Source: Candidatus Enterenecus stercoripullorum (GTDB taxonomy: Bacteria; Bacillota; Clostridia; Oscillospirales; Oscillospiraceae). Taken from it: 64,000 bases of DNA. Under the pieces are notes generated by a model, which saw only the letters and a list, made by a program, of their open reading frames with translations, did not search any database and had not been told where the DNA came from. The first letter of the stretch is position 1. Each line of letters opens with the position of its first letter. The position numbers and the translations under genes were made by a program. The DNA lies in NCBI GenBank assembly GCA_018716015.1, contig DVKM01000057.1:62001-126000 (forward strand). Reading direction: 5' to 3'. Below are positions 8,285-16,800 of the stretch, piece after piece.

Positions 8285-9532
8285 TTATTTTTTGGAAGAA
8301 GCAACCACTTTCTTCAAACGGGCAAAGCGGGGCAGTCCGCTTTCCACGGCCCGGTGGTTCTCACCCTGGATCAGAGGCAGGGCATAGTCAATAAATTCCT
8401 GGGTCACCCCATTGCCGTCCTTATTGATCCACTCCAGGGGCACTTTCTTTTCGTAGTTTGCCACCGCAGACAGATCAAACAGCTTGGTTTTGCAGGTGTA
8501 CTGCCCATCCTTACGGGTGCACGCAAAGCCCACCATCTTGTCGGTCTCGCCGGCAACCGCCGCTTCCACCGCCGCCTTGCCAGCCATGAAGGACTCGTCA
8601 ATATCCGTCTGAGACGCCAAGTGGGCGCCGCAGCGCTGCAAAAGGGACAGCTCGATGCCGCGCACCTTGGCGCCGGTCTTCTCCTTGACGATGTTGGCCA
8701 GCAGCGCGGCCAGGCCGCCCAGCTGAGCATGGCCAAACCCATCGGTGGCAGAGGTCTTGGCCTCGGACACAAAGGAGCCGTCGGCATAGTGAATGCCCTC
8801 AGAAACCGCCACAATGCAGTTGCCCTCGCGCTTGTAGATCTCCGTCACATCGGCCAGGAAGCGATCCATATTAAAGTCTACCTCGGGCAGGTAAATCAGG
8901 TCGGGGGCGCAGCCGACAACCCCGGCCAGAGCGGCGGAACCGGCCAGCCAACCGGCGTGGCGGCCCATGATCTCAATGATGGTCACCATGCCGGTATCAT
9001 ACACCCGGGCGTCCTTATAGACCTCAGCGCAGGAAGAGGCGATGTACTTTGCGGCGGAGGCGAAGCCGGGGCAGTGATCGGTTCCGAACAGATCGTTGTC
9101 AATGGTCTTGGGCACGCCCATAACGCGGCACTCATAGCCGGATTTGGACATATAGCGGCTGATCTTGGAGCAGGTATCCATGGAGTCGTTGCCGCCGTTA
9201 TAGAAGAAGTAACGCACATCGTACTTCTTGAAAATCTCCAGGATCCGCTTGTAGTCGGTGTCGTCCACATCGGGATCGGCGATCTTATAGCGGCAGGAAC
9301 CCAGCTCGGAGGATGGGGTGTTCAGCAGGAACTCCAGTTCCTTTTCGTCCTCTTCGCCCATGTCGTAGAGCTGATCGTTCAAAACCCCCTTGATGCCGTG
9401 GGCAGCACCATATACAGCAGTGATTTCAGGGGTGTCCAATGCGGTACGGATCACGCCATAGGCACTGGCGTTGATCACGGAAGTGGGGCCGCCGGACTGG
9501 CCGATGATGCAGGCGCCTTTCAGTTGAGCCAT
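8285..9532 (-). CDS. pfp: Pyrophosphate-type 6-phosphofructokinase
   Basis: A 415-aa phosphofructokinase. Residues 113-117 read GGNDS, with Asn where ATP enzymes have Gly, and 141-147 read PKTIDND with the Lys known from PPi-dependent enzymes. It therefore probably uses pyrophosphate and can run in both the glycolytic and the gluconeogenic direction; the donor is inferred from these residues. The ATG at 9532 has AAGGAG eight nt before it. It lies downstream of fba on the same strand, but a terminator-like hairpin stands between them, and a TATAAT at 9550-9555 may be its own weak promoter. Confidence 0.9.
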   Translation of the reverse strand: MAQLKGACIIGQSGGPTSVINASAYGVIRTALDTPEITAVYGAAHGIKGVLNDQLYDMGEEDEKELEFLLNTPSSELGSCRYKIADPDVDDTDYKRILEIFKKYDVRYFFYNGGNDSMDTCSKISRYMSKSGYECRVMGVPKTIDNDLFGTDHCPGFASAAKYIASSCAEVYKDARVYDTGMVTIIEIMGRHAGWLAGSAALAGVVGCAPDLIYLPEVDFNMDRFLADVTEIYKREGNCIVAVSEGIHYADGSFVSEAKTSATDGFGHAQLGGLAALLANIVKEKTGAKVRGIELSLLQRCGAHLASQTDIDESFMAGKAAVEAAVAGETDKMVGFACTRKDGQYTCKTKLFDLSAVANYEKKVPLEWINKDGNGVTQEFIDYALPLIQGENHRAVESGLPRFARLKKVVASSKK

Positions 9533-9590
9533 TTCAAAATCTCCTTACTATTATAGTCTTTATCAAAGTGGTCCACACCAAAAACACACA

Positions 9591-9622
9591 TTTCCGCTGG
9601 CGCACCATGGCACCAGCGGAAA
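9591..9622 (-). terminator. Probable terminator of fba
   Basis: A perfect 10-bp stem (9591-9600 with 9613-9622) and, on the minus strand, a mixed T/G tail with five consecutive T. Probably a partial terminator between fba and pfp. Confidence 0.6.
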
Positions 9623-9669
9623 CATGTTATGACTATTTTTACATGCCGATGGCGGCAGGTTTGTTCCCA

Positions 9670-10635
9670 TCAGGCCTTGCCGTCACAGCCCAGGACATCC
9701 ACCAGCTTATGTTTGACCAATTCCTTGATATTGGCACGGGCAGGCTTCAGATACTCACGGGGGTCAAACTTTTCCGGATGGTCATGGAAGAACTTCCGGA
9801 TGGTACCCGTCATAGCCAGACGCAGGTCAGAGTCAATGTTGATCTTGCACACCGCCATGGAGGCGGCCTTCCGCAGCTGTTCCTCAGGGATACCCACTGC
9901 ATCGGGCATCTTGCCGCCATTCTCATTGACCATCTTCACATACTCCTGGGGGACGCTGGAAGAGCCGTGGAGCACAATGGGGAAGCCAGGCAGACGCCTA
10001 GAGACATCTTCCAGAATATCAAAGCGGAGGGGAGGGGGGACCAGCTCGCCCTTCTCATTACGGGTGCACTGGTCGGCGGTAAACTTGTAAGCGCCGTGGC
10101 TGGTTCCGATGGCGATGGCCAGGGAGTCGCAGCCGGTCTTGGAGACAAACTCCTCAACCTCTTCCGGGCGAGTGTAGTGGGATTCCTCAGCAGAGACCTG
10201 CACGTCGTCCTCGATACCGGCCAGAGCGCCCAGCTCAGCCTCGACCACAACGCCGTGATCGTGGGCATATTCCACAACTTTTTTTGTAATCTCAATATTT
10301 TCAGCAAAGGGCTTGGAAGAGGCGTCGATCATCACGGAGGTAAAACCGCCGTCAATGCAGCTCTTGCACAGCTCAAAGGTATCGCCGTGGTCCAGATGGA
10401 GGCAGATGGGCAGACCCGTCTCAATGATGGCGGCCTCCACCAACTTGATCAGATAGGTGTGATTGGCATAGGCGCGCGCACCCTTGGAAACCTGAAGAAT
10501 CAGGGGAGAGTTGACCTCTTTGGCAGCCTCGGTGATGCCCTGTACGATCTCCATGTTGTTGACGTTGAAGGCACCAATGGCATAGCCGCCGTTATAAGCC
10601 TTCTGAAACATCTCGGTAGTAGTGACCAGTGGCAT
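9670..10635 (-). CDS. fba: Class II fructose-bisphosphate aldolase
   Basis: This enzyme cleaves fructose-1,6-bisphosphate into the two triose phosphates with a zinc ion. The protein is 321 aa from the ATG at 10635, nine nt after AAGGAG; an upstream TTG touches that site and is excluded. The zinc-binding HLDHGD is at residues 80-85, with VEAELGALAG, GTSHGAYK and LHGSSSVP further on. Together with pfkA and pfp next door it makes a glycolysis cluster. Confidence 0.95.
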   Translation of the reverse strand: MPLVTTTEMFQKAYNGGYAIGAFNVNNMEIVQGITEAAKEVNSPLILQVSKGARAYANHTYLIKLVEAAIIETGLPICLHLDHGDTFELCKSCIDGGFTSVMIDASSKPFAENIEITKKVVEYAHDHGVVVEAELGALAGIEDDVQVSAEESHYTRPEEVEEFVSKTGCDSLAIAIGTSHGAYKFTADQCTRNEKGELVPPPLRFDILEDVSRRLPGFPIVLHGSSSVPQEYVKMVNENGGKMPDAVGIPEEQLRKAASMAVCKINIDSDLRLAMTGTIRKFFHDHPEKFDPREYLKPARANIKELVKHKLVDVLGCDGKA

Positions 10636-10689
10636 GTTATTCAACTCCTTACAAAAATAAAGTGCAAAGGAAGATTTTCATACGTTATG

Positions 10690-10718
10690 ATTTTAACATT
10701 CACAAAGAAAAAAAGCAA
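10690..10718 (-). promoter_or_regulatory. SigA-type promoter of fba
   Basis: Read on the minus strand: TTGCTT (10718-10713), a 17-nt spacer and TAAAAT (10695-10690), about 55 nt before the fba start. The divergent amidase gene begins about 90 nt away on the other strand. Confidence 0.55.
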
Positions 10719-10806
10719 TAGCTCTAGCAGTTTTTTCCGTACATCCGTGAAAAAAGTAGTGTAAATTCTACCAGCTGCATACACTGGCAGGGAGGAGTTG
10801 ATATCA

Positions 10807-11436
10807 ATGGTCCAATTGATCCCCTATAACCGCCGTGCCGCAGTGGACTACGCCCACAAGTGGGCATTCAGCCGAAACCCGGCCTACTACGATTTCAGCC
10901 CATTGGGAGGGGACTGTACCAATTTTGCCTCACAATGCCTATATGCCGGGGTGGGCGTGATGAATTTTACACCGGAATTCGGGTGGTACTATATCGACGC
11001 AGAGCAGCGCTCACCGGCCTGGACCGGAGTTCCGTTCTTCTGGGATTTTATGACCCGCCAGGAGCGGACAGTTGGCCCTTTTGGCATCAGCGTACCGCTC
11101 AGCTTATTGCGCCCGGGTGATTTTATCCAACTCCGATTTGAAACCAGCGGCGAGGTTTTCGCCCACACCCCTGTGGTGGTATCAGTAGGATTTCCGCCCA
11201 GGCCGGACAATATCCTGGTGGCGGCTCATTCCAACGATGCTGACAACCGCCCTCTGGACAGCTATGAAAAGGTAGTGGAGATGCGTTATCTCCACATTCT
11301 GGGTGCGTTTGCGCCAGCGCCGGAGAGTGAAGAGGAACCCCAGGAGGGGCAGCTCCCAGCCCAGCCAGAAGCCCAGACTGCCCCAGTTTCGCCATCTGGC
11401 GCGCCTGGAGAGGGGGAATTGACTTCTATTCCTTAG
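10807..11436 (+). CDS. Cysteine amidase-domain protein (Amidase_6 type)
   Basis: A 209-aa protein whose N-terminal 170 residues match the putative amidase domain seen in Clostridia: YNRRAAVDYAHKWA, then GGDCTNFASQ with the likely catalytic Cys at 37, and HTPVVV with a candidate His. The last 40 residues are a Pro/Glu/Gln-rich tail. No signal peptide is seen. Members of this family occur in spore or cell-wall settings, but no substrate is known for this one. The ATG at 10807 is nine nt after GGAGGAG; a TTG next to that site is too close. Its 3' end overlaps the convergent recombinase by 11 nt. Confidence 0.7.
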   Translation: MVQLIPYNRRAAVDYAHKWAFSRNPAYYDFSPLGGDCTNFASQCLYAGVGVMNFTPEFGWYYIDAEQRSPAWTGVPFFWDFMTRQERTVGPFGISVPLSLLRPGDFIQLRFETSGEVFAHTPVVVSVGFPPRPDNILVAAHSNDADNRPLDSYEKVVEMRYLHILGAFAPAPESEEEPQEGQLPAQPEAQTAPVSPSGAPGEGELTSIP

Positions 11437-12478
11437 AAGATTCTGAAGAAGATTTTGAGTTTGACTGCTTGGGACGGCCACGGGACTTCCGACTGACGCG
11501 TCCCAAAGGGTTTGCCTGCGCCGCGGTGCGCAGGGAATCGCTGTCCACATGGGTATAGATTTGGGTCGTATTTAAATGCTCATGGCCCAATACTTCCTGC
11601 AAAGTGCGGACATCCACACCGTTTTGCAACATTAAAGTAGCTGCCGTATGGCGAAGTTTATGGGCGGAGTATTTTCTGCTGTCCAGGCCGGCAGCAGTCA
11701 GGCGATGCTTGATCATATAGTGGACTGCAGATTTGGTGATCCGGCTACGCTTTCGGGTGATGAACAGCGCGTTGGAATCTGTGGCTCCGGAATGGGCGCG
11801 GACGGCCAGCCAATCTTCAATGGCGCTTTGACAGGCCGCATTGAGAAAAACGATCCGCTCCTTATTGCCCTTTCCAAGCACCCGCAGGCGGTCGCCCTGG
11901 AGGTCGGACAGATTTAGGCCCACCAGCTCGGAAATTCGGATTCCGCAGTTCAAAAATAGGGTAATGATACAGAAATCCCGCTCCGCGTTATCCCCATCAA
12001 TGCTGTCCAGCAGCTGAATGCTCTCATCCAGCGTCAAGAAGCGTGGCAAGGTCTGGCGCTGCCTGGGAGAATCCAATTCTTGGACAGGATTTTCTTCCAG
12101 CAGTTTTGCCTTGCTGACCAGATATTTGTAGAAGGAGCGGATGGTGGCCACCTTGCGTGCGCGGGTAGATGCCAGCAGACCGTAACCGGTATGAGGGCTT
12201 TGAGGGCTTTTGGCCCGGTCACGACTCAAAAAACTGAGATAAGAATAGATGTCGGCCAACCCCACAGACCGGATCAACTCCAGGTCTACGTCGTCAATGG
12301 AAATCTCATCAAAGGCAGCACCGCGCGGGACCAAACCTTTTTCTAATTTGATGTACCGGAAAAAGGTCCGGAGATCCAAAAAATATTCATCTACTGTTTT
12401 TTTGGAATGGCCCTGGATGGTCTCGTGATAGGCCAGGAAGTCACGTAAAATCGCCGGGGCCTGTGTACGGTAGTCCAT
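11426..12478 (-). CDS. Tyrosine recombinase (XerC/XerD family)
   Basis: A 350-aa site-specific recombinase with an N-terminal SAM-like core-binding domain (about 1-150) and a complete catalytic domain: R181, a Lys near 203-206, H273/R276 (HKLRH), H299 (LGHEH) and the Tyr nucleophile at 308. A basic, Ser-rich tail of about 30 residues follows, longer than in canonical Xer proteins. The start is uncertain: the ATG at 12478 fits the family but has no clear ribosome site; a TTG at 12559 lies inside a hairpin arm. A perfect 20-bp inverted repeat sits 70 nt upstream. As another Xer-type gene begins the window, this may be XerC or a dedicated recombinase. Confidence 0.85.
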   Translation of the reverse strand: MDYRTQAPAILRDFLAYHETIQGHSKKTVDEYFLDLRTFFRYIKLEKGLVPRGAAFDEISIDDVDLELIRSVGLADIYSYLSFLSRDRAKSPQSPHTGYGLLASTRARKVATIRSFYKYLVSKAKLLEENPVQELDSPRQRQTLPRFLTLDESIQLLDSIDGDNAERDFCIITLFLNCGIRISELVGLNLSDLQGDRLRVLGKGNKERIVFLNAACQSAIEDWLAVRAHSGATDSNALFITRKRSRITKSAVHYMIKHRLTAAGLDSRKYSAHKLRHTAATLMLQNGVDVRTLQEVLGHEHLNTTQIYTHVDSDSLRTAAQANPLGRVSRKSRGRPKQSNSKSSSESSKE

Positions 12479-12550
12479 ATGATTTGAAATCGTTGAAACA
12501 CTGATTCGGGGTAGCGGCCCAGTCCCCAATGGGGCTATTCCCCAATCAGC

Positions 12551-12594
12551 CCCCTCCAACTAAACAAAATTTTTATTTTGTTTAGTTGGAGGGG
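12551..12594. repeat. Perfect 20-bp inverted repeat with 4-nt loop upstream of the recombinase
   Basis: Arms 12551-12570 and 12575-12594 are perfectly complementary around TTTT. Neither side has a T-run after the stem, so it is not a standard terminator. It lies in the 217-nt divergent region between the recombinase (-) and the small four-Cys gene (+). I see no other gene in that region. Confidence 0.85.
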
Positions 12595-12695
12595 TTCGTC
12601 GATTCATCCTCCCTTCTGGTAACACCAGATTTTAAATCGAATATTATAGTTCCCTTCCGCTCAAACTAGCGTCAATGAGAAGGGAGAAAACATGT

Positions 12696-12875
12696 ATGAG
12701 TTTGATTCCGTGTACCCAGGACTGCAAGTTCCAGCAGGATGGATTATGCATGCTGGAACAGACATCGAACACCGGCGGACAAGCTAGCCCCAACGATCTG
12801 TGCCTGAATTTTACCCCACGTTCAAACCAATATGGCAACCGCCTCACGGATGTTGCCGATGCGAATCAAGCTTAG
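12696..12875 (+). CDS. Small four-cysteine protein, function unknown
   Basis: A 59-aa protein with cysteines at 6, 10, 18 and 36 (CTQDC, DGLC, DLC), a spacing that suggests a metal site. Short proteins of this look are common in Clostridia and, as far as I recall, are sometimes labelled hydroxymyristoyl-ACP dehydratase without support. The ATG at 12696 is nine nt after AGAAGGGAG; a second ATG 4 nt earlier is out of frame. Its last 54 nt overlap the 3' end of radA on the other strand. Confidence 0.65.
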   Translation: MSLIPCTQDCKFQQDGLCMLEQTSNTGGQASPNDLCLNFTPRSNQYGNRLTDVADANQA

Positions 12876-14186
12876 GCCTTCCGGCGCGAATAACCTGCCG
12901 CTGCCGCGGGCTGGAACCAGGCATTTGGTAAATCCAAGCCGCCGAACCTCAGACAAGCGCTGACTGAGCGCATGAACCGCACGCAGCTCCCCGGTGAGCC
13001 CTACCTCCCCTATCGCAGCCAAATCGTAGGGCACCGGTTTGTCCCGAAAACTGGATGCCAGAGCTACGATCAGCGCCAGATCGGCGGCGGGTTCATTCAC
13101 AGTAAGCCCACCGATCACATTGACATAAAAATCACAATTTGACAGGGTTAACCCGCCCCGCTTCTCCAGTACAGCGTTCAACATCATCGCGCGATTATAA
13201 TCAAAGCCGTTGCTGGAACGGCGGGAATTTCCATAGGCCGACGGGGTGACCAAGGCCTGCAGCTCAGCCAGGACCGGGCGCACCCCTTCCATAACGCAGG
13301 TCACACAGGAGCCAGGCGAGTCCTTGGGCCGGCCGGACAGCAGCGCCTCAGAAGGGTTGGGGACCTCGGAAAGGCCCTTGTCCCCCATCTCAAATACCCC
13401 GATCTCGTTGGTTGCGCCGAAGCGGTTCTTTGCCGCCCGAAGGATCCGGTAGGAGCTATGCTCATCCCCTTCAAAATGCAGCACACAGTCCACGATGTGC
13501 TCCAACACTTTTGGGCCTGCAAGAGAACCTTCCTTATTGATATGACCCACGACGAACACCGTGACCCCCATTCCCTTCGCCAACTGCATCAGGGACATGG
13601 TGCATTCTTTTACCTGGGCTACACTGCCGGGCGACGACGTGGATGCAGTATTATAAATGGTCTGAATGGAATCGACGATCAAAATATCGGGGTGCTGCTC
13701 TTCCACCGCTGTGATAATGTCCTCTAAACTTGTCTCGGAATAGAGGTAGAGATCAGGCCCTGTAATCCCCAATCTCTGGGCCCGCAGTTTGATCTGCCGC
13801 TCCGACTCTTCTCCGGACACATAAAGGACCTTGGCAAACCGGCAGAGGTTGTCACAGATCTGCAGCATCAGTGTGGATTTCCCAATACCGGGAGCGCCCC
13901 CCACCAGCACCAGAGAACCCTTCACCGCGCCGCCGCCCAATACCCGATCCAGCTCATCCATCCCTGTATGGAACCGCAGTTCATCCGCCGCCTCGACTTC
14001 CGGCAGTGGCCTTGGGCGGCGCAAGGGCTCAGATGAATAAGCTGAAGCCCCCCTTTTTCGGTTCTCCGCCGCCGCAGGCCGTTCTATGACGGTATTCCAC
14101 GCCCCGCATGCAGGGCATCTTCCAAGCCATTTCGGAGTTTCGTTGCCGCATTCCGTGCAGTAAAACATGGTCTTAAATTTTGCCAC
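12822..14186 (-). CDS. radA: DNA repair protein RadA (Sms)
   Basis: RadA is a RecA-like helicase that processes recombination intermediates. The protein is 454 aa with an N-terminal zinc finger (C10, C13, C24, C27), Walker A GGAPGIGKST at 96-105, the RadA-specific KNRFG motif near residue 255 and a C-terminal Lon-protease-like domain without a visible catalytic Ser-Lys pair. It starts 1 nt after the cwlD stop, so the two are translated from one message. Confidence 0.95.
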   Translation of the reverse strand: MAKFKTMFYCTECGNETPKWLGRCPACGAWNTVIERPAAAENRKRGASAYSSEPLRRPRPLPEVEAADELRFHTGMDELDRVLGGGAVKGSLVLVGGAPGIGKSTLMLQICDNLCRFAKVLYVSGEESERQIKLRAQRLGITGPDLYLYSETSLEDIITAVEEQHPDILIVDSIQTIYNTASTSSPGSVAQVKECTMSLMQLAKGMGVTVFVVGHINKEGSLAGPKVLEHIVDCVLHFEGDEHSSYRILRAAKNRFGATNEIGVFEMGDKGLSEVPNPSEALLSGRPKDSPGSCVTCVMEGVRPVLAELQALVTPSAYGNSRRSSNGFDYNRAMMLNAVLEKRGGLTLSNCDFYVNVIGGLTVNEPAADLALIVALASSFRDKPVPYDLAAIGEVGLTGELRAVHALSQRLSEVRRLGFTKCLVPARGSGRLFAPEGLSLIRIGNIREAVAILV

Positions 14187-14187
14187 A

Positions 14188-14907
14188 TCAGGTCCCTCCT
14201 GAGTAGTTTAGCAGCCGCAGTTCAAGCAGATAAGCCCCGGCCAATGCCACGGAAATTTTTCTCTGATAGGCGTCTGTCATGAGCAAGGACGCCTCTTCTC
14301 CGTTGCTCAAAAAGCCGCACTCCACCAAAATGGCCGGGCAGACAACATGTTCAAAGAGATAGACAGAGCTTGTAAGGAGCATGGCCTCCCGCTGATTGCT
14401 GTCATCCAGCACCTGGCGCAGGGATTGCTGCGTGGCATCCCCCCATTGCCGGCTCACATCTCCCTGGGCAAAGAACACTTGAGCGCCAGAGTATCTAGAG
14501 TCTGTAAAGTAATTTTGATGTATACTGATCAGCATGGCGTCCGGGATCTCGTTGACGATGGAGACACGCTGTTTCAGGTCTGAAACCTTTTTTTCTCGGA
14601 GCGTCTGGTAGCCATCCTCGTGCAGTGAAATATCCCCTGTGCGGGTCAGAACAGTTGGCACGCCGAGAAAGGCCATAAGCGCTTCCAGCTTTAGCACGAT
14701 GGCCAGATTGATGTCGCTTTCCTTGTTTCCACTGGCAGAAACGGCACCGCCGTCCTCCCCTCCATGCCCGGCGTCTAAGATCAGAGTAGGTGTGCTGCGC
14801 CCTTCCCGCCGGAAGCTGGAGACAGGCACAATCCGGCCAGCTTCTGCCAAAGTGATCCCCAGCACAAGGCAAATGCAGAGAATCATCCGAATAATCTCCC
14901 GTTTCAA
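14188..14907 (-). CDS. cwlD: N-acetylmuramoyl-L-alanine amidase CwlD
   Basis: An Amidase_3 enzyme of 239 aa with an N-terminal membrane anchor (IIRMILCICLVLGITLA). Zinc and catalytic residues appear in LDAGHGGEDGG, in SIHQN and in LVECGFLSN. In spore formers CwlD acts with PdaA to make muramic-delta-lactam in the cortex. The TTG at 14907 is preferred because AGGAGGGG lies seven nt before it; an upstream GTG at 14931 has no ribosome site and would put the site inside the gene. It stands in a trmK-nif3-cwlD-radA run. Confidence 0.85.
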   Translation of the reverse strand: MKREIIRMILCICLVLGITLAEAGRIVPVSSFRREGRSTPTLILDAGHGGEDGGAVSASGNKESDINLAIVLKLEALMAFLGVPTVLTRTGDISLHEDGYQTLREKKVSDLKQRVSIVNEIPDAMLISIHQNYFTDSRYSGAQVFFAQGDVSRQWGDATQQSLRQVLDDSNQREAMLLTSSVYLFEHVVCPAILVECGFLSNGEEASLLMTDAYQRKISVALAGAYLLELRLLNYSGGT

Positions 14908-14971
14908 TGCACGTCCCCTCCTCTGCTTCACTCTATGAGAGAAAGGAAATATTCATGCCCTTTCTTTCCCT

Positions 14972-15766
14972 TTAGAGATAGGAGAAAACCTCATGATGGC
15001 ACTGGGAAACACTCACTGTAAGCTGCGGAAAGCGCTGGGCAAGCCAGTCTTGCAAAACGGGGCATACCACATTCTCTGTCGGGAAGTGGCCTGCGTCGAT
15101 GAGGTTAATCCCCAATGCCTTTGCGTCCAGAAATCCATCATATTTGATGTCCGAGGTCACAAAGGTATCGCATCCCATGGCAATGGCGTCTGCCAACATA
15201 CTACCGCAGGCGCCCCCGCCCACCGCAACTTTGTGCACAGGTTTTCCTCCGTCTACAAGACGGACTCCGTGAGCGCCAAGCAGCTGCTTTACCGCCTGGG
15301 CAAAATCATAGAGATTCTGCCTTGGCACCAGCCCTGTCCGCCCGATTCCATAGGGCCTTCCCCGCTCATCCGTTCCATCCTGATGAAGCTGCCCAATCTC
15401 GCTCAGCCCAAGTTTCAGCGCCAGCGCGTCGTTGACTCCGCCCGCTACCGCGTCCAGATTGGTGTGAGCACAGATGGCGGAAATATAGTTTTCAATCAAA
15501 TCAAGCAGGTTTCGCCCGGTAACCGTCTGGTCGGTAACAGATTTGGCGCCCCCCCAAATTACTGGATGATGGGCGACAATCAGCTGGGCGGCTCGCTCTT
15601 TTGCCTCCTGGATGACCGGCTGGGTGATATCGAGAGAGACCAAAATGCGGTTTACCTGCCGGTCACTGCGGCCTACCAGAAAGCCGGCGTTGTCAAAATC
15701 CATCTGCAAGGCAAACGGGGCTTTCTCCTGCAAAAAATCATATACATCCTGTACGGTAACCGCCAT
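14972..15766 (-). CDS. Nif3-like dinuclear metal-centre protein
   Basis: A 264-aa member of the Nif3/YqfO family (also called GTP cyclohydrolase I type 2, a label with weak support). Metal ligands are seen in IVAHHPVIWGG, in CAHTNLDA and near the C-terminus in DAGHFPTE. The usual partner gene trmK ends 3 nt before its start, as in Bacillus subtilis (yqfN-yqfO). Its role in the cell is not known with certainty. Confidence 0.9.
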   Translation of the reverse strand: MAVTVQDVYDFLQEKAPFALQMDFDNAGFLVGRSDRQVNRILVSLDITQPVIQEAKERAAQLIVAHHPVIWGGAKSVTDQTVTGRNLLDLIENYISAICAHTNLDAVAGGVNDALALKLGLSEIGQLHQDGTDERGRPYGIGRTGLVPRQNLYDFAQAVKQLLGAHGVRLVDGGKPVHKVAVGGGACGSMLADAIAMGCDTFVTSDIKYDGFLDAKALGINLIDAGHFPTENVVCPVLQDWLAQRFPQLTVSVSQCHHEVFSYL

Positions 15767-15769
15767 AGC

Positions 15770-16444
15770 TCATAACTCCTTTTGCATCTCTTGAATTCCC
15801 CGTAGAACCTCTGTGAGCATCTGAATTTGCCCCTCATCCCGCTGCCTGGAGGCAAGATGTCCGGATAGGGCGCGCATAACCTTTCCCGCTATCTTTTCCA
15901 GATAAGGCCCACGCAACGGATCCTCTCTTTGCTGTTTTCCCACCCACAGTTCCACTGGGGTGAACGGCGCCATATTCCCACCTGTCACAGCCCAGATGCT
16001 ATACAGTCGGTCCCCCTCTCGAGCAATCCGCTCCTCTTCGATCTGATAGCCATGGGATTGCAGCCACTCCCGGAGGCTGGGCCATGCCGTCATGGGCTGG
16101 AGAACCAGCTGTTTTCCTTTGGTCCAGGGCGCGGCGTCCAGGATGGCGGCGATGGTGTCTCCGCCCATTCCAGCGATGACAATGGCATCCACCTCATCAT
16201 CACAAACAGCCGTCAGCCCGTCGCACAGCCGGAAGGAGATCCGCTCCTCCACCTGGTACTGCCGCGCGGTCTCTCTGGCCCGGGCGAGGGGGCCTTCCCG
16301 CAGGTCCGCTGCAATGGCCTGCTGGATTTTTCCATGGAGGATCAGCCAAACCGGAAGATAGGCGTGATCCGTCCCCACATCGGCAAGACGCGCTCCGTAA
16401 GGCACCAGATCCGCCAATGCCCGTAGCCTTGCTGTCAGCTCCAT
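15770..16444 (-). CDS. trmK: tRNA (adenine-22-N1)-methyltransferase TrmK
   Basis: A 224-aa class I SAM methyltransferase that methylates N1 of A22 in tRNA. SAM-binding motif I is ADVGTDHAYLP, then AIAADLREGPL, the catalytic-region motif AIVIAGMGG and the QPMTAW segment specific to the family. The ATG at 16444 follows GGAGGG; a frame seven codons longer would swallow that site. The first gene of the trmK-nif3-cwlD-radA group. Confidence 0.92.
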   Translation of the reverse strand: MELTARLRALADLVPYGARLADVGTDHAYLPVWLILHGKIQQAIAADLREGPLARARETARQYQVEERISFRLCDGLTAVCDDEVDAIVIAGMGGDTIAAILDAAPWTKGKQLVLQPMTAWPSLREWLQSHGYQIEEERIAREGDRLYSIWAVTGGNMAPFTPVELWVGKQQREDPLRGPYLEKIAGKVMRALSGHLASRQRDEGQIQMLTEVLRGIQEMQKEL

Positions 16445-16475
16445 GATTCCCTCCAACCATTTCATCTCTGATAAA

Positions 16476-16503
16476 GGAAAAGAGCGGATATACCGCTCTT
16501 TCC
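16476..16503 (-). terminator. Terminator of the DUF1858 gene
   Basis: A 9-bp GC-rich stem (about 16479-16487 with 16493-16501) followed on the minus strand by a T-rich tail (complement of 16473-16480). Confidence 0.7.
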
Positions 16504-16516
16504 CTTCTTTTCCAAA

Positions 16517-16714
16517 TTAACCGATGCTGGCGTTCAGCTTCTCAATCAACGCATCCACATCTACACCGTGTACCATACAGGCCTGCTCGACCGTCTCCCC
16601 CCGGGAGGAGGGACAGCCCAGGCAGTGCATGCCGATGGACAGAAAGATGGGAGCTGTATCAGGCGCGATGTCAAGAATATCGCCGATTACGGTATCTTTT
16701 GTAATCTGAGCCAT
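16517..16714 (-). CDS. DUF1858 domain protein
   Basis: A 65-aa protein made of one DUF1858 domain, the kind also found fused to hybrid-cluster-type redox proteins. The pair of cysteines in MHCLGCPSS could form a redox disulfide or bind a metal; a third Cys sits in EQACMVHG. The ATG at 16714 is nine nt after AAGGAGG. It is monocistronic, with a terminator right behind it. Function unknown. Confidence 0.8.
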   Translation of the reverse strand: MAQITKDTVIGDILDIAPDTAPIFLSIGMHCLGCPSSRGETVEQACMVHGVDVDALIEKLNASIG

Positions 16715-16800
16715 TGGAATCAACCTCCTTGCTATATGAGATTACGCCTCCAGTATACCCAAAACTGTCGCTTTTTGCAAGGGGGCCTTAAAAATTCCCC

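Noticed and set aside
9550-9555. A perfect TATAAT (minus strand) before pfp
   Set aside because: No acceptable -35 at 16-18 nt, and the predicted start would fall within the ribosome site. Mentioned with the gene but not listed as a promoter.
8270-9556. A 428-codon open frame on the plus strand opposite pfp
   Set aside because: It is the antisense shadow of a clear phosphofructokinase. The peptide has no motif. Similar long antisense frames opposite the aminotransferase (16825-18045), leuC/leuD (20498-22051), priA (35213-36523) and cdaR (40414-41817) are rejected for the same reason: high G+C keeps stops rare.
10779-10786. A perfect sigma-E-like -10 (CATACACT) before the Cys-amidase gene
   Set aside because: There is no matching -35 at 13-15 nt, and the transcript would begin at the ribosome-binding site.
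11426-11436. The 11-nt tail-to-tail overlap of the amidase and recombinase genes as a frameshift sign
   Set aside because: Both proteins end in low-complexity tails and both stops are clear; a short convergent overlap is ordinary in such dense DNA.
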